Origin: Tannerellaceae bacterium
Lineage (GTDB): Bacteria > Bacteroidota > Bacteroidia > Bacteroidales > Tannerellaceae
NCBI GenBank assembly: GCA_021201295.1
Contig: JAJQFE010000020.1
Coordinates: forward strand, 1 to 64,000
Reading direction: 5' to 3'
Length of the DNA: 64,000 nucleotides
The notes under the pieces were generated by a model that had not been told where the DNA came from, searched no databases, and worked only from the letters and a program-made list of their open reading frames with translations. The position numbers and the translations under genes were made by a program. Shown here piece after piece: positions 36,523-46,671 of this stretch (its first letter is position 1; each line of letters opens with the position of its first letter).

Positions 36523-37494
36523 ATGAAAGATAATATGAATAACGTAGCTGTAACAGACGGGGATAAAGTAGAAGCTGAGATCCGGCTGGGCTATCATGTG
36601 GACTATTATCCGGTCGGTGACCTGGTGGCTTACCAGGATCAGGTGACAGAAGCGGATATCAATGAACTAATAGTTGTTTATGAACAGATATATGATATAG
36701 CGGAGAACTGCCGGAAGGGAGCAAAAGACCATGGGCAGGTGCGGGAAGCCGCGCGGGAGGAAATTACCCTGCGGCGCTTTCTGGAAGATAAAAAGGCAAA
36801 AGGGTTTACTACCAATTTTGATGCGTTGCACGGAATGAATCAATTGCCGGGTCTCGCTTCCCAACGACTGATGGCCGAAGGATATGGTTTCGGTGCGGAA
36901 GGAGACTGGAAAACAGCTGCCCTTTACCGAAGTTTCTGGGTGATGGGACAGGGACTTCCGGGAGGTTGTTCTTTCTTAGAAGATTACACTTATCATTTCG
37001 ACGGAGAAAAGAGTGCCATCTTACAGGCTCATATGCTGGAGATTTGCCCGCTGATTGCTGCTCAGAAACCCCGGCTGGAAGTCCATCCATTAGGGATTGG
37101 AGGAAAAGCAGATCCGGCCCGTCTGGTATTTACCTCCCATGCCGGCTCCGGAGTAGCTGCTATGATTGTGGACATGGGTAACCGGTTCCGTATGATTGTC
37201 AATACGGTTGAAGTACTGGATCAGGATATTCCTATGCCAAACTTACCAGTAGCAAGTGCCTTATGGATCCCACAGCCGGATCTGGAAACAGGAGCTACGG
37301 CATGGATACTGGCAGGAGGTACTCATCATACCGCTTTTTCTTATGACCTGACCCGGGAATATATGGAAGATTATGCAGAAATAGCCGGTATTGAGTTAGT
37401 GACAATTGATCAAACGACTACTATCAGTGAGTTCAAAAAAGAATTACGGTATAATGACCTGTACTATATGTTGAACCGTTCACTGGAGGCATAA
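36523..37494 (+). CDS. araA: L-arabinose isomerase, N-terminally truncated
   Basis: Aligns to AraA only from the segment DNMNNVAVTDGDKVEAEI onward, roughly E. coli residue 186, leaving 323 residues of a normal ~500. The retained part holds all four expected metal ligands: Glu in CSFLEDYTYHF, Glu in AHMLEICP, His in LEVHPLGIGGK and His in GGTHHTAFS. The N-terminal Rossmann-like domain is absent, and nothing like it lies in the 33 bases between this gene and the hydrolase. The ATG at 36523 is fortuitous or new. Activity is doubtful. araB follows after 3 bases. Confidence 0.88.
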   Translation: MKDNMNNVAVTDGDKVEAEIRLGYHVDYYPVGDLVAYQDQVTEADINELIVVYEQIYDIAENCRKGAKDHGQVREAAREEITLRRFLEDKKAKGFTTNFDALHGMNQLPGLASQRLMAEGYGFGAEGDWKTAALYRSFWVMGQGLPGGCSFLEDYTYHFDGEKSAILQAHMLEICPLIAAQKPRLEVHPLGIGGKADPARLVFTSHAGSGVAAMIVDMGNRFRMIVNTVEVLDQDIPMPNLPVASALWIPQPDLETGATAWILAGGTHHTAFSYDLTREYMEDYAEIAGIELVTIDQTTTISEFKKELRYNDLYYMLNRSLEA

Positions 37495-37497
37495 ACC

Positions 37498-39174
37498 ATG
37501 GATAAAGAAACATATGTCATAGGTTTGGATTATGGTACGGACTCCTGCCGTGCCGTCATTGTAGACACATCTACAGGAAAGGAACTGGCGTCTGCCGTGA
37601 AATGCTATTCCCGCTGGATGGAGGGAGCTTATTGCAATCCTTTACAAAACCAGTACAGGCAACATCCTTTAGATTATATAGAAGGACTGGAAGAGTCAGT
37701 GAAAGAGGCATTAGAGCAATGTCCTGCCGGAACTGCCGGAAAGATAGTGGGTATGGCGTTTGATACTACCGGATGTATGCCTGTATTAACAGATCAGGCA
37801 GGAACTCCCTTAGCCCTGTTGCCACAGCATGCAGAAAACCCGAACGCGATGTTTGTGCTCTGGAAAGACCATACTGCAATCCGGGAAGCGGCTGAGATCA
37901 ATGAACTGGCTAAAAAATGGGAAATTGATTATACAGCTTATGAAGGAGGTATTTATTCTTCGGAATGGGTATGGGCTAAAATGATACATGTGTTACGCCA
38001 GGATGAAGGAATTCGGAAAGATGCCTATGCGTGGATCGAACACTGTGACTGGATGCCTGCCCTAATCACAGGTAAAACCCGACCGGAAGAGGTATATCGT
38101 AGTCGTTGTGCAGCCGGGCATAAAGCCATGTGGTCAGAGAAATGGGGAGGACTTCCTTCAGAAGAATTCCTGACCACACTGGATCCCCTGTTAACCGGTT
38201 TCCGGAGCCATCTGTTTGAAAATACCTATACCAGTGATACCTGTGTAGGATATCTGACTCCCGAATGGGCTGAACGGCTGGGACTGACCACCCGGGTAGC
38301 CGTAGGAGTAGGAGCTTTTGACTGCCATATGGGAGCTGTAGGAGCAGAGATTACGCCCCGGACATTTGTACGTGTAATCGGGACTTCCACCTGTGATATT
38401 ATGGTGTCTTCATATGAGGAGATGGGAGATAAACTGATTCCCGGAATATGTGGTCAGGTGGATGGTTCTGTGATTCCCGGCATGATCGGACTGGAAGCCG
38501 GACAATCCGGCTTCGGTGATATTTATGCCTGGTTTAAAAAAGTACTTTCCTGGCCTTTGGAGCAGATCCTTTCCCGGACAACTTTAACAGACCCGGAAAC
38601 CAGAGCCCGGCTTATCACAGAAACTATGGACCAAATCATTCCGATTCTTTCAGAAGAAGCTGCCAAAGTGCCGGTACAGGAAAGCAGTATTTTAGCAGTG
38701 GACTGGATGAACGGACGCCGGACACCGGACGCCAACCAGTTAGTGAAAGGAACGATTACAGGACTCAATTTGGGTAGTTCTGCCCCTTTGATCTTCCGCG
38801 CACTGGTGGAAGCTACAGCTTATGGTTCCAAAGCGATTATAGATCGTTTCCTGAGCCAGGGTATCCGGATTGACAGCGTGATTGGCATTGGTGGGATTTC
38901 TCTTAAATCTCCTTTTGTTATGCAAACATTGGCGGATGTTCTGAATATGCCGATTCAGGTAGCGAAAGTGGAGCAGGCCTGTGCATTCGGTGCAGCCATG
39001 TTTGCGGCTGTAGCTGCAGGGATTTATTCTAAGATAGAAGATGCGCAACAGGCAATGGGGCAGGGATTTGCAAAAGAATATCTTCCTGTCCCGGAGAATC
39101 ACCGGATCTATCTGGCTCTCTATGATAAATATCAAAAAACAGGAAACTTTACTGAAAACGAATTGTTTGTTTAA
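37498..39174 (+). CDS. araB: Ribulokinase
   Basis: FGGY-family kinase that phosphorylates L-ribulose at C5, 558 residues, full length. GLDYGTDSCRAVIVD is the N-terminal phosphate loop. FDTTGCMPVL, VGAFDCHMGAVGAEI with the catalytic Asp, RVIGTSTCDIMVS and GGISLKSPFVMQTLADVLNMPI follow. Preceded closely by the araA remnant. No araD gene lies in the window. Confidence 0.94.
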   Translation: MDKETYVIGLDYGTDSCRAVIVDTSTGKELASAVKCYSRWMEGAYCNPLQNQYRQHPLDYIEGLEESVKEALEQCPAGTAGKIVGMAFDTTGCMPVLTDQAGTPLALLPQHAENPNAMFVLWKDHTAIREAAEINELAKKWEIDYTAYEGGIYSSEWVWAKMIHVLRQDEGIRKDAYAWIEHCDWMPALITGKTRPEEVYRSRCAAGHKAMWSEKWGGLPSEEFLTTLDPLLTGFRSHLFENTYTSDTCVGYLTPEWAERLGLTTRVAVGVGAFDCHMGAVGAEITPRTFVRVIGTSTCDIMVSSYEEMGDKLIPGICGQVDGSVIPGMIGLEAGQSGFGDIYAWFKKVLSWPLEQILSRTTLTDPETRARLITETMDQIIPILSEEAAKVPVQESSILAVDWMNGRRTPDANQLVKGTITGLNLGSSAPLIFRALVEATAYGSKAIIDRFLSQGIRIDSVIGIGGISLKSPFVMQTLADVLNMPIQVAKVEQACAFGAAMFAAVAAGIYSKIEDAQQAMGQGFAKEYLPVPENHRIYLALYDKYQKTGNFTENELFV

Positions 39175-39204
39175 AAGATGATCACTGAATATAAAGAGAT
39201 TGTC

Positions 39205-39212
39205 TATCTTTG
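39205..39212 (+). promoter_or_regulatory. -7 promoter box for tkt
   Basis: TATCTTTG, 26 bases upstream of the transketolase start; an internal promoter for tkt-rpiB-symporter. Confidence 0.6.
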
Positions 39213-39237
39213 CAAAAAAATTTAAATAATTCCTCTA

Positions 39238-41265
39238 ATGAACGATATTAAAATAATGAACAAAGCAGCCGATAACATACGTATCCTGGCTGCATCCATG
39301 GTGGAAAAAGCAAATTCCGGTCATCCGGGAGGAGCCATGGGTGGTGCGGATTTTATTAACGTATTGTATTCAGAATACTTAGTATTTGACCCAAAAAATC
39401 CTAAATGGGAAGCAAGAGACCGTTTCTTCCTGGACCCGGGACATATGTCATCTATGCTTTATTCTGTTCTTTCTTTCACCGGAAAATATGCCATGGAGGA
39501 ATTGTCACAGTTCCGCCAATGGGGGAGTGTTACTCCGGGACATCCCGAAGTAGATGTAATGCGTGGTGTGGAAAACACATCCGGTCCTCTGGGGCAGGGG
39601 CATACCTATGCAGTAGGAGCTGCCATTGCCGCTAAATTCCTGAAAGCCCGCCTGGGAGAACAAATGAGTCAGACTATTTATGCCTACATTTCGGACGGAG
39701 GTATTCAGGAGGAGATCTCTCAGGGTGCAGGCCGTACAGCTGGTACATTAGGGTTGGATAACCTCATCATGTTCTATGATGCCAATAATATCCAGCTTTC
39801 AACCAAAGTAGAAGAAGTTACCAGTGAAAAAGTAGCAATGAAATATGAGGCCTGGGGATGGAAAGTCATTACGATTAACGGAAATGACGTAAATGAAATC
39901 CGGAAAGCACTGGACGAAGCAAAAGCTGAGTCTGAAAGACCTACTCTCATCATTGGCCACACCATTATGGGAAAAGGAGCCGTAACTGCTGATGATAGTT
40001 CTTTCGAAAACAAAGTATCTACGCATGGACAGCCGCTTTCTGCTGCAGGTGCTTCTTATGAAGAGACTGTAAGAAGACTGGGTGGTGATCCTGCCAATCC
40101 GTTTGTTATCTTCCCTGAAGTTCAGGAATTATATGCTAAACGGATGAAAGAGCTGGAAGAAATAGTAGGAAAACATCATGCAGCTAAAGAGGAATGGGCT
40201 AAGGCAAATCCGGAATTAGCGGAAAAAATGGTGAAATGGTTTGCCGGAACTGCGCCGGTAATTGACTGGAAAGCAATCGAACAAAAACCAAATCAGGCTA
40301 CCCGTACTGCTTCTGCCACTGTCTTAGGAGTCTTGGCTACCCAGGTGGAAAATATGATCTGTGCTTCTGCAGACCTTTCTAACTCTGACAAAACAGATGG
40401 ATTCCTGAAGAAAACCCATGCATTAACTAAAAATGATTTCAGTGGTGCGTTCTATCAGGCCGGTGTTTCTGAATTGACAATGGCTTGTGTTTGTATTGGT
40501 ATGGCTTTACACGGAGGGGTAATCCCTGCCTGTGGTACATTCTTTGTCTTCTCCGATTATATGAAACCAGCAGTCCGTATGGCTGCCCTGATGGAGTTAC
40601 CTGTTAAATTCATCTGGTCGCATGATGCCTTCCGTGTGGGAGAAGATGGTCCTACCCATGAGCCGGTAGAGCAGGAAGCCCAGATCCGTCTGCTTGAAAA
40701 ACTGAAAAATCATAAAGGACATAATTCAGTTCTGGTTCTTCGTCCTGCGGATGTAACTGAAACAACAATTGCCTGGAAAATGGCGATGGAAAATGTTTCA
40801 ACTCCCACTGCATTAATTCTTTCCCGCCAGAACATCACCGATCTTCCTGCTAAAACAGACCGCTACACAGAAGCGTTACAGGCAGAAAAGGGTGCTTATA
40901 TTGTAGAATGTGACGGTGATCCTGATATTGTTATGGTAGCTTCCGGTTCGGAGGTATTTACTCTGGTGGAAGGTGCGGAACTCTTACGCAAAGATGGTGT
41001 AAAGGTTCGTATTGTCTCTGTTCCGTCTGAAGGAAGATTCCGCGACCAAACAGAAGCTTACCAGGAATCTGTTATTCCGACAGGCAGCAAGGTGTTCGGT
41101 CTCACAGCCGGATTACCAGTCAACTTGTTAGGTCTGGTTGGCTGCAATGGTAAAATATGGGGAATGGAATCCTTTGGATTCTCTGCTCCTTACAAAGTAT
41201 TGGACCAGAAGTTAGGATTTACAGGAGAAAACGTATATCAACAAGTCAAAGAATTTATAGCATAA
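39238..41265 (+). CDS. tkt: Transketolase
   Basis: ThDP-dependent enzyme of the non-oxidative pentose phosphate pathway, 675 residues, full length. SGHPGGAMGGADFINVLY is the N-terminal signature and HPEVDVMRGVENTSGPLGQGHTYAVG the donor site. ISDGGIQEEISQGAGRTAGTLGLDNLIMFYDANNIQLS is the ThDP/metal motif, and SHDAFRVGEDGPTHEPVEQEAQIRLL the pyrimidine domain. An upstream in-frame choice between two methionines (residues 1 and 7) is unresolved. Confidence 0.96.
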   Translation: MNDIKIMNKAADNIRILAASMVEKANSGHPGGAMGGADFINVLYSEYLVFDPKNPKWEARDRFFLDPGHMSSMLYSVLSFTGKYAMEELSQFRQWGSVTPGHPEVDVMRGVENTSGPLGQGHTYAVGAAIAAKFLKARLGEQMSQTIYAYISDGGIQEEISQGAGRTAGTLGLDNLIMFYDANNIQLSTKVEEVTSEKVAMKYEAWGWKVITINGNDVNEIRKALDEAKAESERPTLIIGHTIMGKGAVTADDSSFENKVSTHGQPLSAAGASYEETVRRLGGDPANPFVIFPEVQELYAKRMKELEEIVGKHHAAKEEWAKANPELAEKMVKWFAGTAPVIDWKAIEQKPNQATRTASATVLGVLATQVENMICASADLSNSDKTDGFLKKTHALTKNDFSGAFYQAGVSELTMACVCIGMALHGGVIPACGTFFVFSDYMKPAVRMAALMELPVKFIWSHDAFRVGEDGPTHEPVEQEAQIRLLEKLKNHKGHNSVLVLRPADVTETTIAWKMAMENVSTPTALILSRQNITDLPAKTDRYTEALQAEKGAYIVECDGDPDIVMVASGSEVFTLVEGAELLRKDGVKVRIVSVPSEGRFRDQTEAYQESVIPTGSKVFGLTAGLPVNLLGLVGCNGKIWGMESFGFSAPYKVLDQKLGFTGENVYQQVKEFIA

Positions 41266-41275
41266 AACTCTAAAC

Positions 41276-41370
41276 AAGGAGTCAAGAATTTAAAGGAGTT
41301 AAGGAGTCAGACAGCAAAATTTATTCATTCTCCTTAACTCCTAAGGGACAAAGCGACTGATAACTCTTTT
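41276..41370. repeat. GGAGTTAA-family inverted repeat, copy 4 (with core)
   Basis: AAAGGAGTTAAGGAGTC on the left, CTCCTTAACTCCTAAGG on the right, then the core GGACAAAGCGACTGATAACT at 41346-41365. Lies between tkt and rpiB. Confidence 0.75.
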
Positions 41371-41415
41371 AACTACTCTTGAAATCTACTCTTTTTACCT
41401 CTATACTGATAAACA

Positions 41416-41847
41416 ATGAGAACAATTGGATTAGGTTGCGACCATGCAGGGTATGAACTCAAAGAATTTGTAAAGCAACTATTAGACTCTAAAGGAATGC
41501 GTTATAAAGATTTTGGAACCTATTCTTCAGACAGTTGTGATTATCCGGATTTTGCCCATCCTTTAGCCGAGGCTATAGAAAAAGAAGAAGTATATCCAGG
41601 CATTGCGATTTGTGGTGCCGGAAACGGAATAGCCATTACGTTAAACAAACATCAGGGCGTACGTGCAGCATTGTGCTGGCAGGCAGAAATAGCAGAATTA
41701 TCCAGAGGACATAATGATGCGAATATACTGGTTATGCCCGGTAGGTTTATCAGTCAGGAGGAAGCTACCAGAACTATCGAAGCTTTCCTTGCGACACCAT
41801 TTGAAGGAGGCCGACATGTTCAGAGAATAGAAAAGATCCCGTTATAG
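41416..41847 (+). CDS. rpiB: Ribose-5-phosphate isomerase B
   Basis: A 143-residue RpiB/LacAB-family isomerase interconverting ribose- and ribulose-5-phosphate. GCDHAGYELKE at the N-terminus, DYPDFAHPLAEAI, and ICGAGNGIAITLNKHQGVRAALC with the catalytic Cys are visible. Pairs functionally with tkt upstream. Confidence 0.95.
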   Translation: MRTIGLGCDHAGYELKEFVKQLLDSKGMRYKDFGTYSSDSCDYPDFAHPLAEAIEKEEVYPGIAICGAGNGIAITLNKHQGVRAALCWQAEIAELSRGHNDANILVMPGRFISQEEATRTIEAFLATPFEGGRHVQRIEKIPL

Positions 41848-41888
41848 CCTTTTCACCCAGGCAGCGGGTACATGAAAAACACAGATTT

Positions 41889-43586
41889 ATGGAAACACTT
41901 GATTTTATTGTCATAGGGTTATTCGCATTAGCCTTAATCGGAATTATTATATGGGTACTTAAACAGAAACAGGATAACTCCGGAGATTATTTTTTAGGTG
42001 GAAGGGATGCAACCTGGATAGCCATCGGAGCATCTATTTTTGCATCCAATATCGGTTCGGAACATTTAATTGGGTTGGCAGGTACGGGAGCATCCAGTGG
42101 AATGGCAATGGCACACTGGGAAATCCAGGGCTGGATGATCCTCATCTTAGGCTGGGTATTTGTTCCTTTCTATTCCCGGAGTATGGTGCTGACTATGCCG
42201 GAATTTCTGGAAAAACGGTATAACAGTCAATCCCGCACTATTCTTTCACTGATTTCATTAGTAAGTTATGTATTGACTAAAGTAGCCGTAACGGTTTATG
42301 CAGGAGGACTGGTTTTCCAGCAGGTATTTGGTATACAGGAAATCTGGGGCATTGACTTTTTCTGGATAGCCGCCATCGGGCTTGTATTACTGACTGCTGT
42401 CTATACTATCTTTGGAGGAATGAGATCGGTCCTTTACACTTCTGTACTTCAGACACCAATCCTGCTTTTAGGTTCGCTTATTATTCTGATCCTCGGATTG
42501 AAAGAAGTAGGCGGATGGGACCAGGTACTTGCTTACTGCTCAGCTAAGCCTGTCAATGAATATGGAGATACGATGGTTAATCTGATCCGTAGTAACGGAG
42601 ATTCTAAATTTTCCTGGCTGGGTGCTCTGATCGGCTCTTCAATTATTGGTTTCTGGTATTGGTGTACAGATCAGTTTATTGTTCAGCGGGTCTTGTCCGG
42701 GAAGAATGAACAAGAGGCACGTAGGGGAGCCATCTTCGGTGCTTACCTAAAACTTCTTCCGGTCTTTTTATTCCTTATTCCCGGTATGATTGCTTTTGCA
42801 CTGCATCAACACTACCTGGCCCATGGAACAGAAGGTTTCCTACCGCTCCTGGAAAACGGAGTGCATAATGCAGATGCGGCTTTCCCTGTATTAGTGGCAA
42901 AATTACTTCCTGCCGGTGTGAAAGGTTTAGTAGTATGCGGTATTCTGGCCGCACTCATGAGTTCATTAGCTTCTCTGTTTAATTCTTCTGCCATGTTGTT
43001 TACCATTGATTTCTACAAAAAATTTAAGCCTGAGACATCCGAAAAACATTTGGTGGTAGTCGGATAAATGGCTACGGTTGTGATTGTGGTATTAGGTATT
43101 CTCTGGATACCGATTATGCGAAGCGTGGGAGATGTACTATATACTTATTTACAGGATGTTCAATCTGTACTGGCTCCAGGTATTGCAGCCGCCTTCCTGA
43201 TGGGTATCACCTGGAAACGGGCTTCAGCTTTGGGAGGTATGTGGGGATTACTTTCCGGATTTATTATTGGTATGACCCGCCTGGGAGCCAAAGTATACTA
43301 TACAACTGCCGGCATCCATGCAGGAGAGTCGATCTTCAAATATATATTTTTCGATCTGAACTGGTTGTTTTTCTGTGGATGGATGTTCCTTTTCTGTATC
43401 CTCGTAGTGATTATCGTCAGTTACTGTACGGAAGCACCGGATATACAAAAGATCCGGGGGCTGGTATATGGTTCAGCTACTCCGGAAGAAAAAGCTGCAA
43501 CCCGTGCAAGCTGGAATAAATGGGACGTAATTCATACTTGCATTATTTTAAGTATTACCGTGGCTTTTTACATCTATTTCTGGTAA
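41889..43586 (+). pseudogene. Sodium:solute symporter (SSS family), interrupted by an in-frame TAA
   Basis: A 565-residue sodium/sugar symporter with about 14 membrane helices, FLGGRDATWIAIGASIFASNIGSEHLIGLAGTGA near the N-terminus and the GFWYWCTDQFIVQRVLSGKN signature. TAA at 43065-43067 splits VVVG from MATVVIVVLGILW in the same frame; CAA (Gln) is the likely ancestral codon. The position in the ara cluster suggests arabinose or another pentose as substrate, as for AraP-type symporters in Bacteroides. The second piece alone would lack the first ten helices. Confidence 0.87.
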
Positions 43587-43608
43587 AGAGATCGAATCCC
43601 AGTTATTT

Positions 43609-43657
43609 TCTTTCCGCAGACTGCTTTCTGGTTTCCAGAAAGCAGTCTGCGGAAAGA
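43609..43657. terminator. 23-base perfect hairpin between convergent genes
   Basis: TTTCCGCAGACTGCTTTCTGG and its exact complement, extended by two bases outward, enclose a 3-base TTT loop. It lies between the symporter and the CDGSH gene. No long T run on either side, so it is an exceptionally stable stem that may end both transcripts. Confidence 0.75.
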
Positions 43658-43658
43658 T

Positions 43659-44325
43659 TTATTCATCGTCTACATGGGTAGCATCACAAAAAGGTTTATT
43701 TTCACTCCTTCCGCAACAACATAACGTAACCCGGTTCCGTACCGGATAACATTTCCCGCTCGCATCTTCTACTTCAATTCCTCCTTTGATCCACAAAGGA
43801 CCGATTTTACTTGTTACAGGATCCTGTAACAAGCTGATTTCTTTAGGTAAATAAGGCTCGATCCTCTCTCCTTCTTTGGTTACGGCTGTCAGACGGCCAC
43901 TGGGGCAAAACTTACATTGATGAATAATAATATCTTTTGCATCAGGATTTTCAGCGGTTGATACCAGATTCCAGGTACCACTTTTCGTATCACAGAAACG
44001 GGCAACTGAACAAAGTTCCTCCGCATCCATCAGATCAATCAGTTTACCCTGCATAAATTGGGCCATTTCATCATAGGTGGTATGCTTAGCTGTTTCTGTT
44101 CCATCGAATCCTTTTTTCTTATGTGCACCATCACAATACGGTTTGTTTTTACTATGCCCGCAACGACAAAGAAAATAAGTTTCCTGTGCCGGATATTTTT
44201 TTCAATCGATCGTAATCCACAGAATGTTCCTTGTGATCGGTAATATAGCGTAACTGATCCAGTGCTACGTTTCCGGTCACCTGATATGGTCCATCTGGAA
44301 GTACTTTCACCTTCTTACTTGCCAT
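43659..44325 (-). pseudogene. Dual CDGSH iron-sulfur domain protein, frameshifted
   Basis: Starts MASKKVKVLPDGPYQVTGNVALDQLRYITDHKEHSVDYDRLKK and then shifts at a T7 run (44196-44202; A7 on the coding strand). With six A the product continues YPAQETYFLCRCGHSKNKPYCDGAH and joins the intact C-terminal part, ending CCCGRSENKPFCDATHVDDE. Two CDGSH-type clusters (C-x-C ... C-D-x2-H) would bind 2Fe-2S centres. The middle holds a divergent-ferredoxin-like CKFCPSGRL segment. About 221 residues when repaired. Function in the family is redox or iron sensing, not precisely known. Confidence 0.85.
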
Positions 44326-44353
44326 AGTTAACTGGTTTTGATCTATCTATTTA

Positions 44354-44647
44354 TTATTTACCAGATGGATACAGCACATCATGAATCTCCGGTTCCTGAT
44401 TAAAAATCTGTCTGGCAAAGGAGCATAAAGGGGTAATTTTCATATGGTTTGCTCTGGCATATTTAACACATTCCAGTACTAATTTCCAGCCCCAGCCCTG
44501 TCCACTGAACTGTCCGTCCACTTCTGTATGATCAATGACCATCAAGTCCTTATCTTTCTGAAGAAAAGTAATCAATCCGGCAATCTGGGATCCATCAACT
44601 AAAGTAAATATGCCTCTCTAATTTTTAATAATATGTTTTATTTTCAT
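44354..44647 (-). pseudogene. Small GNAT N-acetyltransferase with in-frame TAG
   Basis: Reads MKIKHIIKN, TAG (44618-44620, minus strand), RGIFTLVDGSQIAGLITFLQKDKDLMVIDHTEVDGQFSGQGWGWKLVLECVKYARANHMKITPLCSFARQIF to the stop. The DHTEV...GQG...K.TPLC pattern is that of the short YjdJ-like GNAT family of about 95 residues. CAG (Gln) fits the TAG site. Without readthrough the first usable start would lose the N-terminal strand. Confidence 0.8.
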
Positions 44648-44658
44648 CACTTTCTATA

Positions 44659-44666
44659 TAAATTTG
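44659..44666 (+). promoter_or_regulatory. -7 promoter box for the pyridoxal kinase gene
   Basis: TAAATTTG, about 130 bases before the kinase start. A 16-codon upstream reading frame (44719-44769, MFGIYSAFYVSQQIRP) with AAAGGTGG before its ATG lies in the leader. Confidence 0.5.
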
Positions 44667-44797
44667 CACTCTTACTTTCTTATGGTTTTCTGTTTAATTA
44701 ACATTTAAAAGGTGGCTTATGTTCGGGATTTACAGTGCATTTTACGTTAGCCAACAAATCCGTCCGTGAGCTTGTTCCATATAAAATCATTCAAAAG

Positions 44798-45658
44798 ATG
44801 AAATCTATTAAAAGACAAAAAAGAATTGCCGCTGTTCACGACCTTTCCGGCTTTGGGAAATGTTCACTGACAGTAGCCTTACCCATTATTTCAGCTACAG
44901 GAGTAGAAGCCTGTGCCCTACCCACCGCTGTTCTTTCTACCCACACCGGTGGGATCACAGGATATACTTACCGGAATCTGACAGAAGATATGCTTCCGTT
45001 TACCCGGCACTGGAAATCCCTGGACCTACAGTTTGATGCGATGTATAGTGGCTTTCTGGGTTCTTTTGCCCAATTAAATATAGTCAGTACCTTTTTTGAT
45101 ACATTTAAAACAGCAAATAATCTTATTTTAGTAGATCCGGTTATGGCGGATAACGGAGAACTCTACAAAGTATTTACTCCTGAGTTTGCGACAGGAATGA
45201 GAGAACTATGCAAAAAAGCAGACCTCATTGTTCCTAATCTCACAGAAGCAGCCTTATTATTAAATGAACCTTATCATCCGGGGCCTTATACGCACGCTTA
45301 TATTGAAGAGCTACTGATCCGGTTAAGTGAACTGGGACCCAGACAAATTGTGCTGACCGGAGTTTATTTTAATGAGGAAGAATTAGGAGCCGCCACTTTT
45401 GATGTCCATACTAACGTAACGGACTATGTGGCAGTTTCCCGTATACCAGGCAGTTACCATGGGACCGGAGATATATTTGCCAGTACACTTTTAGCAGGTT
45501 TAATGAATAATTTTAGCCTGAATGAATCTACCCGCATAGCAGTCCGTTTTACAGCCAACAGCATTATGACTACTTATCTGGCTGGAACTGATCACCGGTT
45601 CGGAGTAAATTTTGAAGCTAATATTTCGGGATTACTAAAAGATTTAGAGTTACTTTAA
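44798..45658 (+). CDS. Pyridoxal/pyridoxamine kinase
   Basis: Ribokinase-fold kinase of vitamin B6 salvage, 286 residues from MKSIKRQKRIAAVHDLSGFGKCSLTVALPI. SGFGKCS is the substrate loop. LPTAVLSTHTGGITG, VDPVMADNGELYKVFTPE and SYHGTGDIFASTLLAG (anion hole and catalytic Asp) match PdxK/PdxY. An in-frame GTG 21 codons upstream (44735) is less likely. Confidence 0.88.
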   Translation: MKSIKRQKRIAAVHDLSGFGKCSLTVALPIISATGVEACALPTAVLSTHTGGITGYTYRNLTEDMLPFTRHWKSLDLQFDAMYSGFLGSFAQLNIVSTFFDTFKTANNLILVDPVMADNGELYKVFTPEFATGMRELCKKADLIVPNLTEAALLLNEPYHPGPYTHAYIEELLIRLSELGPRQIVLTGVYFNEEELGAATFDVHTNVTDYVAVSRIPGSYHGTGDIFASTLLAGLMNNFSLNESTRIAVRFTANSIMTTYLAGTDHRFGVNFEANISGLLKDLELL

Positions 45659-45686
45659 TATATAATTACCCCAATCCTAACAGACA

Positions 45687-46615
45687 ATGAAAAAATCAGA
45701 ATAGCCATTTCGGAAACAGGAGGTGTAGGAGGCTACTACGGAGGATTACTGGCTACCCATTATGAACCGGAAAGCCCGGTGGAAGTAAATTTTATCTCAA
45801 AAGGAGAAAATCTGAGAGCGATCCGTACCAACGGGCTTCTCGTCCGTACACCGGAAAGTGAGATCCAGGCGATCCCTGCACAGATCACCGATCAACCGTC
45901 AGAGATTGGAATAGTGGATTACCTGTTCTGTTGTACGAAAAGCTATGACCTGGAAAGCAATATAGAACAGTTAAAACCGGTGATCGGAGAAAAAACAGTA
46001 ATTATTCCTTTCCTGAATGGTCTGGATAACACGCAAAGAATCCAACAGATGTTACCGGAACATACCGTCTGGAAAGGATGTGTCTACATCGGTTCCCGCA
46101 TCGAAGCTCCGGGAATTATAAACCGGTTCTCTACAGATGAGCGGCTGTTTTTCGGGAGTGAAGAAAGTGAACGTGAACCACAACAAAAGTTACTATCCAT
46201 TCTTCTGGTAGCTGGAATCAACGCGTTTAATCCGGAAGATATGGAAACTCGTTTATGGAAAAAGTTTTTTTTCATATCTACTGCTGCTACTATTACTTCT
46301 TATTATAATTTACCGATCAGCGAGGTGATCCGTCTGCATAAAGATACGTTTGTGAAATTAGGAGAAGAATTAGAGCAGATTGCTAGAACAAAAGGAATTC
46401 GGCTTCCGGAACAGATAGTAACATATTCCATTGAATCACGGAATATGATGCCTACAGGAGCGACTACTTCTATACATCAGGATTTTATAAAAGGAGGAGC
46501 AAATGAATTAGAAACACTTACCGGATATGTTGTTCGTTTAGCGGAACAGGAACAGATCGAGATTCCTGTGTACCGGTGTATGTATAATGCCTTAAAAACT
46601 TCCCTCTACCGGTAA
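45687..46615 (+). pseudogene. panE: 2-dehydropantoate 2-reductase (ketopantoate reductase), N-terminal frameshift
   Basis: NADPH-dependent reductase of pantothenate synthesis. The ATG at 45687 is followed by A6 (45690-45695). With seven A it would read MKKIRIAISETGGVGGYYGGLL, a typical Rossmann start, and continue open to 46615. As written the frame stops after five codons. A GTG at 45779 would lack the nucleotide-binding loop. The loop itself has Glu where the first Gly of GxGGxGG is expected (GAA at 45713-45715, one G-to-A change from GGA). The rest (CTKSYDLESNIEQLKPVIGEKTVIIPFLNGLD and KGGANELETLTGYVVRLAE) is intact. Confidence 0.82.
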
Positions 46616-46671
46616 AACTATTACCTTTCCTGCTTGTTTATTTGGTATACGACAAGAATAAAAAAGGAAGT

